Shown: piece by piece, positions 1-8,793 of the stretch
How the letters are laid out: every line of letters begins with the position of its first letter
Position numbering within the stretch: position 1 is the first letter of the stretch
Source of the DNA: Maribacter halichondriae
GTDB taxonomy: Bacteria > Bacteroidota > Bacteroidia > Flavobacteriales > Flavobacteriaceae
Direction of reading: 5' to 3'
Assembly (NCBI RefSeq): GCF_027474825.1
Contig: NZ_CP107030.1
Span: 3,354,529-3,418,528, forward strand
DNA: 64,000 nt
Position numbers and translations under genes: made by a program
Notes under the pieces: model-generated
The model's input: only the letters and a program-made list of their open reading frames with translations
Database searches by the model: none
Told to the model about the DNA's origin: nothing

Positions 1-123
1 TTCCGTAAAAATGCCGTTACCATACCTTTCCCGCAACGAGATGTTCATATTTTTCAACCGAGACCCTTTGAACACAGTAATGTCACTAAAACGGACCAGG
101 AATGGGGATTAGCAGACGACTAG
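1..123 (+). CDS. C-terminal end of a MscS-family mechanosensitive channel (partial)
   Basis: Frame 1 is open from the first base to TAG at 121-123, giving 40 residues. The segment contains AVTIPFPQRDVHIFQP, which matches the conserved end of the cytoplasmic alpha/beta domain of MscS-type channels (the usual form is I-PFPQ-D-H). The protein would sit in the inner membrane and release solutes on hypo-osmotic shock. The gene starts outside the window. Its last 22 bases overlap the start of the next gene, which suggests translational coupling. The family call rests on this short motif alone. Confidence 0.7.
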   Translation, partial: FRKNAVTIPFPQRDVHIFQPRPFEHSNVTKTDQEWGLADD

Positions 124-986
124 GTATCATTTGGTCCGTTGGTATTTTCTTTATTATGGGTTGGTGCAATGCCCAGACTCCTGATGTATTCCGTCTCGAA
201 TACATGTTGATGCCAAGAAATGATGCAGGGGCTAAGTTATCTCGAATTAAGCTTGTGGCGAACATGCCCATCAAGGTTCGAGACTCGAACAATATCATTA
301 TTGGGGGCGAATACAACCGTTTGGCCTATGATTTGCAACGTGACGATATTGTAGTCGGGGCAGAAGGATTGAATTTTTTTCATCTCATCGATTTGAATTT
401 GGCGTATGTAATGAAGTATAACCAAGATTGGCGATTTGTTGGTGTGTTGACACCGCGATTGGCATCTACGTTGACAAATCCTCTAGAGAATGGAGATTTT
501 TCAATAAATGCGACAATAGGCGCTTTTAGAGATCGACAAAAAATTGCCAAACCGGATCGTCTCGTTTTGGGTATTGTCTATAATTCGACCGTGGCACTAA
601 GAATTCCATTGCCAGTAGTGTATTATGAGAAACGCTTTCATCCCAATTGGACATATGTGGTCGGTGTACCCAAAACCGGAATGAAATTCCATTTTAAGGA
701 ACGTAATATCATTCAGACCGAATTTATTTTGGACGGCTATTTCGTGAACCTTCAAAATAGTACGGTGCTGCCGGATGCAGGTTTTGCCTCATCAATATCG
801 TCGTCAGCGGCCTTGGTCACTTTAGGATATTCCTATAATTTGAATAAGGCCATGTCGCTTTATATGTTTGCGGGGCATACGTTATTTCAAAGTGGGGTCT
901 TGAGGGATAGCGATAGAAATGATATTTTTACATTGAACGATAAGGCCAGCTTTTACTTTAGAACTGGATTTAGAATAGGACTTTAA
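102..986 (+). CDS. DUF6268-type outer-membrane beta-barrel protein
   Basis: This is a 294-residue protein with a Sec signal peptide (hydrophobic stretch at about 8-22, likely cleavage after CNA before QTPDVF). The rest alternates short hydrophobic and polar stretches ending in FYFRTGFRIGL, as expected for a beta-barrel with an aromatic/hydrophobic last strand. I recognise it as the DUF6268 group found in Bacteroidota; no function is known to me. It overlaps the upstream MscS gene and is 10 bases from the downstream response regulator, so the three may be co-transcribed. The ATG at 102 is preferred because it gives a complete signal peptide. Confidence 0.65.
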   Translation: MGISRRLGIIWSVGIFFIMGWCNAQTPDVFRLEYMLMPRNDAGAKLSRIKLVANMPIKVRDSNNIIIGGEYNRLAYDLQRDDIVVGAEGLNFFHLIDLNLAYVMKYNQDWRFVGVLTPRLASTLTNPLENGDFSINATIGAFRDRQKIAKPDRLVLGIVYNSTVALRIPLPVVYYEKRFHPNWTYVVGVPKTGMKFHFKERNIIQTEFILDGYFVNLQNSTVLPDAGFASSISSSAALVTLGYSYNLNKAMSLYMFAGHTLFQSGVLRDSDRNDIFTLNDKASFYFRTGFRIGL

Positions 987-996
987 AAAGAAGATT

Positions 997-2159
997 ATGC
1001 CTAAAATATTGATTATTGAGGATGAATCGGCGATTCGCAGGGTATTGGTAAAAATACTTTCTGAGGAAAACGATACCTATGACGTTGAGGAAGCGGAAGA
1101 TGGATTAAAAGGCCTTGAGGCCGTAAAGAACAATGATTATGATTTGGTACTCTGCGACATAAAGATGCCCAAAATGGATGGGGTTGAGGTCTTAGAAGCC
1201 GCAAGAAAAATCAAGCCCGAGGTTCCATTCATTATGATTTCAGGTCATGGGGATCTCGATACGGCAGTAAACACCATGCGCTTAGGGGCATTCGATTATA
1301 TATCGAAACCTCCTGATTTAAATCGATTGCTGACTACCGTGCGCAACGCGCTCGACCGTAAAGAGCTTGTGGTCGAGAACAAAATCCTCAAGAAAAAGTC
1401 AGTAAGAACTATGAAATGGTGGGCGAAAGCGAAGCGATCAGCAATATTAAGGATATGATAGAAAAGGTGGCCCCTACCGATGCACGAGTACTTATAACGG
1501 GCTCAAACGGTACCGGAAAAGAACTGGTGGCCCATTGGATCCATGAAAAAAGCCATCGCCACTCCGCTCCGTTTATCGAAGTGAATTGCGCGGCAATTCC
1601 GTCAGAATTGATAGAAAGTGAACTTTTCGGCCATGTTAAAGGGGCATTTACGTCGGCGGTTAGAGACAGGGCCGGTAAGTTCGAAGCGGCGAACAAAGGC
1701 ACGATTTTTCTGGATGAAATTGGTGATATGAGCCTCTCGGCCCAGGCCAAAGTATTGCGCGCACTACAAGAAAGTAAAATTTCTAGAGTAGGCACTGATA
1801 AGGATATCAAAGTAGATGTTCGCGTCGTGGCGGCTACCAACAAAGACTTGCAAAAAGAGATCGAGGAAGGTAAATTTCGTGAAGACCTATACCATCGATT
1901 GGCGGTCATTTTGATAAAGGTCCCCGCTTTGAACGATAGACGTGATGATATACCTATTTTGATCAATCACTTTGCCGATAAAATAACATCTGAGCAGGGT
2001 ATTGCCCCAAAAGTATTCTCGAACAAAGCCATCAGCTTATTAAAGGGTTACGATTGGACGGGTAACATTCGAGAACTCCGAAATGTTGTCGAAAGGCTTA
2101 TCATCCTTGGTGGAAAAGAGGTTTCGGAAGATGACGTAAAATTATTTGCAAGCAAATAG
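997..2159 (+). CDS. Sigma-54-dependent response regulator, NtrC-like (frameshifted)
   Basis: An N-terminal receiver domain (about 1-120: EDE acidic pocket, phospho-acceptor Asp in LVLCDIKMPKMDG, conserved Lys in YISKPPD) is followed by an AAA+ sigma-54 activator domain with Walker A GSNGTGKE, a GAFTSA loop (variant of GAFTGA that contacts sigma-54) and Walker B FLDEIGD. The two parts are in different frames. Adding one A to the A-run at 1393-1397 joins them as ILKKKVSKNYEMVGESEAI, so this is one gene of about 387 codons. No Fis-type DNA-binding helix follows the AAA+ domain: the protein stops at VKLFASK. It probably activates sigma-54 promoters without, or with indirect, DNA binding. Confidence 0.85.
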
Positions 2160-2183
2160 GCATTCAGTAAGCCGTATTTACAT

Positions 2184-2873
2184 TTATTTCGAGCAGTTCT
2201 TAAGTCTTTCAAGGGCTTCTGCCGTAATTTCTTTTGTTCTAAGATTGTAATATTTCTTTCCTTCCGAGAGATTGGGCTTTAAGAGCTCTGTTTCACAATT
2301 GTTGTAAACTCGAGTGGCAAATTCCAATGCTTCCTTGCAATCAACGGTTTCGACGATATTGTCCAGCGAAAATTGGTAGTCTATTAACGAAGCGTCGATT
2401 TTACGATGAAGTTCATCCTCAGTTGGGATTTTACTAAAGGCTTCGGTATTTCTGGTTTCTGTAGTATTCATGGCCAGAACATCGGTCGGGTACTTGCTTA
2501 CATGTTGTTCATGGTCTTCAAGCGCAGATAGGCCGTCAAGTATATTCTGTAATGAGCTTCGCAATAAGCGTTTGGCGTCAGTCAACGTGCTTGTTTTGAC
2601 CGTTCGCTTTAAGTTTTCCTTTCCTTCCTCAATAAGTTCGTTGGCATCTTCGCAACCACATTCCGTCAGCTCTTTTTTAGTTTTTTCAATAGCATTTAGG
2701 GCCTTATACGTGAAGAAACGAACTTTGTTCAGGTCATTCTCGTCAATGGCTTTTTCCGTCTGGGTTTGTACAAAACCTAGATTTGAACTGGCATATTCGC
2801 AGGCCTTGGTCATTGCAAAGGAGGAAAATATACAAAATGCCAATAAGCATATAATCAGGTAAATTTTCTTCAT
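2184..2873 (-). CDS. Secreted helical protein of unknown function
   Basis: I do not recognise this 229-residue protein. It has a clear signal peptide (MKKIYLIICLLAFCIFSSFA) and a mature part that is rich in Lys, Glu and Leu and likely all-helical. Cysteines occur at the mature N-terminus (KACEYA), in ECGCED, in VDCKEAL, in NNCE and in the last residues (KNCSK), which suggests disulfides in the periplasm or outside the cell. The two halves each carry a Cys-xx-Ala/Leu helix start, so an internal duplication is possible. It is transcribed convergently to the upstream regulator, with only 24 bases between stops. No function is assigned. Confidence 0.75.
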   Translation of the reverse strand: MKKIYLIICLLAFCIFSSFAMTKACEYASSNLGFVQTQTEKAIDENDLNKVRFFTYKALNAIEKTKKELTECGCEDANELIEEGKENLKRTVKTSTLTDAKRLLRSSLQNILDGLSALEDHEQHVSKYPTDVLAMNTTETRNTEAFSKIPTEDELHRKIDASLIDYQFSLDNIVETVDCKEALEFATRVYNNCETELLKPNLSEGKKYYNLRTKEITAEALERLKNCSK

Positions 2874-3072
2874 GATATCGTCGGTTTATGGCGTAAAATT
2901 TGGGAATTCTAGCTATGTAAAATTAAACCATGAGGAACTTTGAAACCTTATTTTTTCGATAGATGGAGGGTGGTATCCCATATATTGGACAAACCGTTTT
3001 TTAACTAAGATGAACGGTCATTTTTTTTAACATTATCGGCATTTCAACGATGAATTATTTTATATTCGGACT

Positions 3073-3957
3073 ATGATTACACCAGATTTAGCATCATTTC
3101 GCGTCGATAAAACGATAAAACTGTCAGATTTCCCTACTTATAATGATTTAGAAGCTTCCAATAAAAAACTAAAAAAAAGCTTAGAAGTCGTTAGGGTCGA
3201 GCTTGGCGAGTTTCAAAACACACTTTATGCAGATGGCGAATACAGTGTTCTGATATGCCTTCAAGGAACCGACACGGCTGGAAAAGACAGCCTTATTCGC
3301 GAAGTTTTCAAGGATTTTAACGCCAGTGGAGTGGTCGTACACAGTTTTAAGGTACCGACTGAACTCGAATTGAAGCACGATTATCTATGGAGGCACTACA
3401 TTGCACTCCCCGCTAAGGGGAAATTCGGGGTTTTTAACCGTACCCATTATGAAAATGTACTGGTTACCCGGGTGCATCCCGAGTATATTTTAGGGGAACA
3501 TATTCCGGGTATTCAAGACGTTTCCGACATTGATCAAGCTTTTTGGAACAAACGTTTCGAACAGATAAATAACTTTGAACGCCATATTGCCGAAAATGGG
3601 ACCATAATCTTTAAATTCTTTCTACATCTTTCTAAGGAAGAACAACGCCAACGTCTTTTGAGAAGATTGGCCCTAAAAAGGAAAAATTGGAAATTTTCTC
3701 CTAGTGATTTAAAAGAGAGAAAGCTGTGGGATGCCTATCAGCAGTGTTATGAGCAAGCCATTAACGAAACTTCGAAACCCCACGCGCCATGGTATGTGAT
3801 ACCTTCCGATAATAAGAAGGCGGCAAGGGTGATAGTTGCTTCCATTATCTTGGAAGAACTCAAAAAATATACTGATATCAAAGAACCCGAACTTGACGAC
3901 AAAATAAAAGAGAATTTAGAACTTTATAGAAATCAATTGCAGAAAGAAAAAGAATGA
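3073..3957 (+). CDS. ppk2: Polyphosphate kinase 2 family protein
   Basis: PPK2 enzymes transfer phosphate between polyphosphate and nucleotides in the cytoplasm. This 294-residue single-domain protein shows the family's P-loop as GTDTAGKDS (about residue 65), the lid/Walker B region FNRTHYENVLVTRVHP, and FLHLSKEEQRQRLLRR. The length and the NRTHYENVLV form resemble class III or related single-domain PPK2s, which use AMP or ADP as acceptor. Which nucleotide is preferred cannot be read from sequence. Its stop overlaps the start of the next gene (ATGA at 3954-3957), so the two are likely translationally coupled. Confidence 0.9.
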   Translation: MITPDLASFRVDKTIKLSDFPTYNDLEASNKKLKKSLEVVRVELGEFQNTLYADGEYSVLICLQGTDTAGKDSLIREVFKDFNASGVVVHSFKVPTELELKHDYLWRHYIALPAKGKFGVFNRTHYENVLVTRVHPEYILGEHIPGIQDVSDIDQAFWNKRFEQINNFERHIAENGTIIFKFFLHLSKEEQRQRLLRRLALKRKNWKFSPSDLKERKLWDAYQQCYEQAINETSKPHAPWYVIPSDNKKAARVIVASIILEELKKYTDIKEPELDDKIKENLELYRNQLQKEKE

Positions 3958-5327
3958 AAAAGTGGATATTGATTGTATTGGTGGTCGTACAAGGTTTCGC
4001 CCAGTCGGAAGATGAAAAACAGATAAAATCAATTTATGAGGCGTCACTGACCCAAGGTAAGGCCTACGATTGGCTGAACCATTTATCGAATCAGATCGGT
4101 GGTAGGCTTTCAGGTTCGGTACAGGCACAACAGGCGGTCGACTACACCAAGGCCCAATTGGATTCTTTAGGCCTCGACAGGGTATGGTTGCAATCCGTAA
4201 TGGTGCCCAAATGGGTTCGGGGCACCCCCGAATTCGCTTTTGTAGAAACCGAACCGGGAATGACCAATACCCTACCAATTTGCGCACTCGGTGGCTCGGT
4301 GGCCACCCCGCCCACCGGAATCAAGGCCAACGTAATTGAGGTGAAAGACCTTAAAGAACTTGAGACTTTGGGAAAGGAGAAAATTGAAGGTAAGATCGTA
4401 TTTTACAATCGACCGATGGATCCCAAGTTCATCAATACCTTTCAGTCATATTCCGGCTGTGTGGATCAGCGTTATTCCGGGGCGGTCGAGGCTATGAAAT
4501 ACGGTGCCGTGGGAGTCATAGTTCGCTCAATGACGTTACGATCTGATGATTATCCCCATACGGGTTCAATGACATACGGAGATACGGCTGTTTCCGAAAG
4601 AATTCCTGCTGCGGCCATCAGTACCAACGGTGCGGATTTTTTAAGTACTACCTTGAAATTGAATCCTGATATAAAATTCTATTTTAAGCAGAACTGCAAA
4701 CAACTTGAGGATGTTGAATCCTTTAACGTTATCGGAGAGGTTAAAGGTAGTACCTATCCTGATGAAATTTTGTTGGTAGGTGGGCATTTGGATTCTTGGG
4801 ACCTCGGGGACGGCGCGCACGATGACGGTGCCGGATGCGTTCAAAGTATGGATGCGCTAAGACTTCTAAAAGTTTCCGGTTACAAACCCCAACGAACCCT
4901 TCGCGTGGTACTTTTTATGAACGAAGAAAACGGAATGCGTGGCGGAAACAAATATGCGGCCATTGCCACGAGTATCAAAGAAAAACACATTTTTGCCTTG
5001 GAGAGTGATTCTGGAGGCTTCACGCCAAGAGGTTTCTCCTTTGATTGTTCTGATGCGAATTTTGAGCGCGTTTTAGAATGGAGAAACCTATTTGAACCAT
5101 ATATGGTACATTACTTTGAAAAAGGAGGTAGCGGAGCCGATATTGGCCCCTTAAAAAACGATGAAATCGTTTTGGCCGGACTTCGACCCGATTCACAGCG
5201 TTATTTCGACCACCATCATGCCGAGAACGACACGTTCGAACATGTAAATAAGCGAGAACTGGAGTTGGGCGCGGCAACGATGGCGAGCCTTTTATATCTT
5301 TTCGATAAATATGGCATAGTCAAATAA
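3954..5327 (+). CDS. Secreted M28-family zinc metallopeptidase with PA domain
   Basis: This 457-residue protein has a short signal peptide (MKKWILIVLVVVQGFAQS). A protease-associated (PA) domain spans roughly 120-250, followed by an M28 peptidase domain with all the expected zinc ligands: GGHLDSWD, the bridging Asp in GAHDDGAGC, the catalytic Glu pair in NEENGMRGG, DSGGFTPRG, and a C-terminal HHHAENDTFEHV. This arrangement is that of carboxypeptidase Q-like enzymes that release amino acids or dipeptides. It acts in the periplasm or at the surface. It overlaps the ppk2 stop by four bases, an unexplained but clear operon partner. Confidence 0.9.
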   Translation: MKKWILIVLVVVQGFAQSEDEKQIKSIYEASLTQGKAYDWLNHLSNQIGGRLSGSVQAQQAVDYTKAQLDSLGLDRVWLQSVMVPKWVRGTPEFAFVETEPGMTNTLPICALGGSVATPPTGIKANVIEVKDLKELETLGKEKIEGKIVFYNRPMDPKFINTFQSYSGCVDQRYSGAVEAMKYGAVGVIVRSMTLRSDDYPHTGSMTYGDTAVSERIPAAAISTNGADFLSTTLKLNPDIKFYFKQNCKQLEDVESFNVIGEVKGSTYPDEILLVGGHLDSWDLGDGAHDDGAGCVQSMDALRLLKVSGYKPQRTLRVVLFMNEENGMRGGNKYAAIATSIKEKHIFALESDSGGFTPRGFSFDCSDANFERVLEWRNLFEPYMVHYFEKGGSGADIGPLKNDEIVLAGLRPDSQRYFDHHHAENDTFEHVNKRELELGAATMASLLYLFDKYGIVK

Positions 5328-5409
5328 CGTCAACAATCGATGTTGATTTTGTTCGCTTTATACAATCGATAACTGCCCACTGCCCACCATCTACTAGATA
5401 CTTTTTTCC

Positions 5410-5417
5410 TATCTTTG
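5410..5417 (+). promoter_or_regulatory. Candidate Bacteroidota -7 element (TATCTTTG)
   Basis: TATCTTTG matches the Bacteroidota -7 consensus TAnnTTTG and lies 22 bases before the ATG of the peptidylprolyl isomerase at 5440. I see no convincing TTG-type -33 element at the usual distance, so this is a half-match only. Confidence 0.4.
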
Positions 5418-5439
5418 CCGCTCATTAAAAACGAGTAAA

Positions 5440-6371
5440 ATGCAAGAAGGAATCTACGCAAAGTTCAATACTTCTAAAGGAGAAATTTTGGTAAAATTGA
5501 CCTATGATAAAACTCCGGGTACGGTCGGTAATTTTGTGGCGTTAGCCGAAGGAAATCAAGAAAATAAGGTGAAAGCTAAAGGAGAACCTTATTACGATGG
5601 CCTTACTTTTCATAGAGTAATTCCTGATTTTATGATTCAAGGAGGTTGTCCCAAGGCACAGGAACCGGTGATGCCGGTTATAAATTCGATGATGAATTCC
5701 ATCCTGAACTCACACATGAAGGGCCAGGAGTACTCTCCATGGCGAATGCTGGACCGGGTACAAATGGTAGTCAATTTTTCATAACACATATCGCAACCCC
5801 ATGGTTGGATAATAAACACACTGTTTTCGGCCATGTAGAATCAGGTCAAGATGTTGTAAATGCGATAGCCCAGGGCGATACTATTGAGACCCTAGAAATT
5901 GTTAGGGTGGGCGATGAGACCAGAAATTGGAATGCTTCCAAGGCTTTTGAAGATTTCAAAAGTTCAAAAGAGAAAAGAATCGCCGAGGAAAAAGAAAGAC
6001 AGGCGGCTGAATTGGATAAAGTTGCGGCAGGTTTTGATGAGACCGATAGTGGTCTGCGCTATAAAATCATCCAAAAAGGTGACGGGGCAAAAGCAGAAAA
6101 AGGACAAAAAGTTTCGGTGCACTACGAAGGTGCGCTATTGAACGGACAGGTATTTGATTCTTCTTATAAAAGAAAAGAACCTATTGATTTTCAATTGGGA
6201 ATCGGTCAGGTCATTCCGGGCTGGGATGAGGGTATCGCACTTTTGAAAGTAGGTGATAAGGCCCGATTCGTCATTCCGTCCGATTTAGCCTATGGAAGTG
6301 CAGGTGCTGGTGGAGTAATTCCTCCAAACGCGACTTTGCTCTTTGATGTTGAGTTAGTGAATGTGAAATAA
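5440..6371 (+). CDS. Cyclophilin-FKBP fusion peptidylprolyl isomerase (frameshifted)
   Basis: Two different proline-isomerase folds are joined in one chain of about 310 residues. Residues 1-180 form a cyclophilin ([33 protein letters not shown]), followed by a charged helical linker ([20 protein letters not shown]) and an FKBP domain ([41 protein letters not shown]). The reading frame breaks inside the cyclophilin part at 5649-5655; one extra C in the CCC run (or G in the GG) gives the usual GGCP-G-TGTG. There is no signal peptide, so it is likely cytoplasmic. This fusion is common in flavobacteria. Confidence 0.88.
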
Positions 6372-6412
6372 CCTAGGGGCGGTTATTAAATAGATGATAA
6401 CATACACAGAAA

Positions 6413-6439
6413 TCCCTGAAGATATTTCGGGGAATTTTT
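6413..6439 (+). terminator. Hairpin with T-run after the isomerase gene
   Basis: An 8-bp stem (6413-6420 with 6426-6433, one G-T pair) with loop GATAT is followed by ATTTTT. It lies 42 bases after the isomerase stop and fits a Rho-independent terminator. Confidence 0.6.
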
Positions 6440-6516
6440 GCGTTATATTGTAAAGTTTCTAAACCTAGGAAATTACTCCTAACCAGACTTTTTTACCAAA
6501 CTAGCATTGACTATAA

Positions 6517-6612
6517 TTAATTCGAAGAATTATCAAATTCTACAGAACTATATTTTATCAAAGCAATATTAAGCGCAACAAGCACGCCAACAATTATTAA
6601 GAAGGCTATCAT
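6517..6612 (-). CDS. Single-helix micro-protein, copy 1 (31 aa)
   Basis: A 31-codon ORF begins with ATG (complement of 6610-6612) and ends with TAA. The first 20 residues are almost entirely Ile, Leu, Val and Ala, long enough for one membrane helix, and the tail is polar and acidic (YSSVEFDNSSN). The segment LVALNIALIKYS aligns with LVAINLILLAIS of the copy at 6834-6923. I believe it is a real gene because three similar ORFs lie in tandem on the same strand in an otherwise empty 920-base region. No function is known to me. Confidence 0.55.
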   Translation of the reverse strand: MIAFLIIVGVLVALNIALIKYSSVEFDNSSN

Positions 6613-6833
6613 ATTTTTGATTTTGGGGCAAAAATTCGATTAAACACAATATTTAACGCCTATATGTAAGAATTAGTATAAAGTGTTGCCTGAAATATAA
6701 GAATTTTAATTTGGTATTTGCACTTCAAAAGTAATATTGCAGAACACTTTTGCCCTTATCAATAGTGTAGGGAAGACCGTTACAGGTCAAAATTTCAAGA
6801 AGATAACGGGGTCTTAAAAGAGGTTTTAGACAT

Positions 6834-6923
6834 TCAAACTTTGCTTCGGAAGTCGATACTGATTGCCAAAAGGATGAGGTTGATAGCAACCAATATAGTA
6901 AGAATGGTGAAAAAGGTAAGCAT
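6834..6923 (-). CDS. Single-helix micro-protein, copy 2 (29 aa)
   Basis: A 29-codon ORF (ATG as complement of 6921-6923, TGA stop) encodes one hydrophobic helix starting MLTFFTILTILVAINL and ending in a short basic tail (DFRSKV). It shares ML[ST]FF at the start and IN--LLA-S near the helix end with the copy at 7013-7102. The same-strand tandem order and retained pattern (hydrophobic core, a single Asn mid-helix, short charged tail) argue for selection. It is too short for most gene callers. Confidence 0.6.
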   Translation of the reverse strand: MLTFFTILTILVAINLILLAISIDFRSKV

Positions 6924-7012
6924 ATAGGGGCTTTTCAAATTGTTATTGGGCTTCATTAAAATAACAACTGAGACCCAATTGACCCTACCATCTAATTTGA
7001 AAACACGATGCC

Positions 7013-7102
7013 CTAAGATCCTTTTGTCTTATTAAGGCTGAAGGCCAATAAAACGATATTAATTATAAGAATGATGAAAAGTACTCCAAAGAAGGATAGC
7101 AT
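7013..7102 (-). CDS. Single-helix micro-protein, copy 3 (29 aa)
   Basis: A 29-codon ORF (ATG as complement of 7100-7102, TAG stop) encodes MLSFFGVLFIILIINIV, then LLAFS and the basic tail LNKTKGS. Identical length to the copy at 6834-6923 and matching residues at both ends of the helix make these two clear paralogues. The predicted topology is one inner-membrane helix with a short positively charged cytoplasmic C-terminus. Possible roles include a small membrane-protein subunit or a type I toxin-like peptide, but neither is shown. Confidence 0.6.
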   Translation of the reverse strand: MLSFFGVLFIILIINIVLLAFSLNKTKGS

Positions 7103-7245
7103 ATTTTGTTCTAGTTTTCAATGGGGAAACACTGAAATTGTTTAAGTATGAGATAGAAGAAGTTGTAAAAGGTTGCGTTTAAGTTGAACAAAGTTACCAA
7201 AATGTATGTTATTTCTTACCAAATTGAACAAAAAGAATAAAAAAA

Positions 7246-7265
7246 CCCTGACAAAGATGTCAGGG
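7246..7265 (-). terminator. Terminator of the cold-shock gene
   Basis: A perfect 8-bp stem (7246-7253 with 7258-7265) with a 4-base loop is followed, on the minus strand, by a run of seven T (complement of 7239-7245). It lies 28 bases past the csp stop. Confidence 0.85.
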
Positions 7266-7292
7266 CTATACTATAAAAAAGTTTATTTCTAC

Positions 7293-7487
7293 CTAGTCAA
7301 CTACTTTCACATTAACGGCGTTCAATCCTTTTTTACCTTGTTGTAGTTCAAATTCCACAACATCACCTTCTCGAACTTCATCGATCAAGCCAGAAATGTG
7401 TACAAAATGATCTTCGTTTGAACCATCTTCAGTGATGAAACCATATCCTTTGGAATCATTGAAGAATTTTACTGTTCCTTTACTCAT
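7293..7487 (-). CDS. Cold-shock domain protein
   Basis: This 64-residue protein is a single cold-shock domain. It carries RNP1 as KGYGFI and RNP2 as DHFVHIS, and binds single-stranded RNA or DNA as a chaperone in the cytoplasm. Length and start (MSKGTVKFFN) are standard for the CspA family. A perfect terminator follows. The long AT-rich upstream region (7488-7530) may hold a 5' leader, as is common for csp genes, but no specific element is visible. Confidence 0.95.
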   Translation of the reverse strand: MSKGTVKFFNDSKGYGFITEDGSNEDHFVHISGLIDEVREGDVVEFELQQGKKGLNAVNVKVVD

Positions 7488-7607
7488 AATAAATAAAATT
7501 AAAAATTAATTAAAGCGCAAATGTACTGTTAAATTTTGAAATCACATATATTTTATCATGTTATCTTTATGTTATGGTATTGAACTCACTGATAGGGCTT
7601 TACGGGA

Positions 7608-8606
7608 TTAGTCGGAGGCATTGACCAATTTTCGCATCTGTACCCATTGTTTCAACATAAGTCGGGCATCTTGAGCAGGATAGCCAAGCACTGATTTTCC
7701 CGCAGCAATATCGCCCATCACGCCTGAACCGGCACCAACCACGGCTCCTGAGTGAATGGTGGTATGGTCTTTTATAGAGGCACTACCGCCGATTATTACC
7801 CCATCGCCTAATGTGACGGACCCAGCAAGACCGCTATGGCCGGCCATAATGCAAGACCGGCCCATAACACAATTATGCGCAATCTGTACCTGATTGTCTA
7901 TTTTACAACCATCACCGATAATGGTGGCACTGAATTTGCCACGATCAACGCATGAATTAGCACCTATTTCGACTTGGTTTCCGATGATCACATTTCCGAT
8001 TTGGGGAATCTTAACAAGTCCCTTGCCGTCATCGCTAGGCCGATATCCGAATCCATCGGCTCCTATGCTAACGTTATTATGGAATATACAATCGTCACCG
8101 ATTTGAGTACGTTCGCGAATTACCGTACCTGACCATACTATGGTGCGATTTCCGATAGAGGTTTCATCATAAATGCAAACATTAGGGTATACGACGACAC
8201 CATCTCCTAAAACGACATTTTTCCCAATATAAGAGTTGGCCCCTATTTTACATTGCTCCCCAATCTTTGCTGAAGGATGAACGACGGCGGTAGCATGTAT
8301 TTCAGTTTGTAGTTCGGGTGGTCCGGGGTCAAAGAGTTCCAATAGCTTTGCCATAGCGAGGTCGGCGTTCTTTACTTTTATAAAGGCACGATTTTCTCCG
8401 GGGCCAATATTGATGTCCTCAAATACGATGGCCGCACAGGCATTTGAAGTAGCCCATTTTTTGGCGAATTTCGAGTTTCCAATAAATGTGATTTGATTGG
8501 AGGTAGCTTTTTCCACTTGTTCGGGGCCAACGATGTTTTCTTTGGTGTCTCCTTCAAGAACCCCGTTCAAAAAGGAGTTCAATTCAGTAATGGTAAACGA
8601 TTTCAT
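7608..8606 (-). CDS. lpxD: UDP-3-O-acylglucosamine N-acyltransferase LpxD
   Basis: LpxD adds the second 3-hydroxyacyl chain in lipid A synthesis. This 332-residue protein has an N-terminal uridine-binding domain (1-100), then a left-handed beta helix of hexapeptide repeats (about 105-300: AKIGEQCKIGANSYIGKNV and onward), then a C-terminal helical segment (QWVQMRKLV). The catalytic His lies in QIAHNCVMG, with a second His in MAGHSGLAGSV. Length and domain order are normal. It stands alone here rather than beside other lpx genes. It is probably cytoplasmic at the inner membrane face. Confidence 0.95.
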   Translation of the reverse strand: MKSFTITELNSFLNGVLEGDTKENIVGPEQVEKATSNQITFIGNSKFAKKWATSNACAAIVFEDINIGPGENRAFIKVKNADLAMAKLLELFDPGPPELQTEIHATAVVHPSAKIGEQCKIGANSYIGKNVVLGDGVVVYPNVCIYDETSIGNRTIVWSGTVIRERTQIGDDCIFHNNVSIGADGFGYRPSDDGKGLVKIPQIGNVIIGNQVEIGANSCVDRGKFSATIIGDGCKIDNQVQIAHNCVMGRSCIMAGHSGLAGSVTLGDGVIIGGSASIKDHTTIHSGAVVGAGSGVMGDIAAGKSVLGYPAQDARLMLKQWVQMRKLVNASD

Positions 8607-8750
8607 AGCTTGGTTTTTGGTGGTTATTAAGCGGAGCTTATTCTATTCTTGAAAGATAAGTATTCGTTAAGTATTTGAACGTAAATAATTTAAAACAATG
8701 CTATTTATATGACTGTTAAGAACTTAATTCAATTTACGGGTACAAAAAAA

Positions 8751-8769
8751 CCTTCCGAAAAGAGGAAGG
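8751..8769 (-). terminator. Terminator after the peroxiredoxin gene
   Basis: A 6-bp stem (8751-8756 with 8764-8769) is followed on the minus strand by seven T (complement of 8744-8750). It lies 25 bases beyond the restored peroxiredoxin stop at 8794, which supports that longer reading. Confidence 0.65.
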
Positions 8770-8793
8770 CTTGTTATCGACAAAAATTAGTTT

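Noticed and set aside
2470-2862. 130-codon plus-strand ORF antisense to the secreted protein at 2184
   Set aside because: The minus-strand reading has a signal peptide and a normal composition; the plus-strand reading is low complexity with many Ser and Arg.
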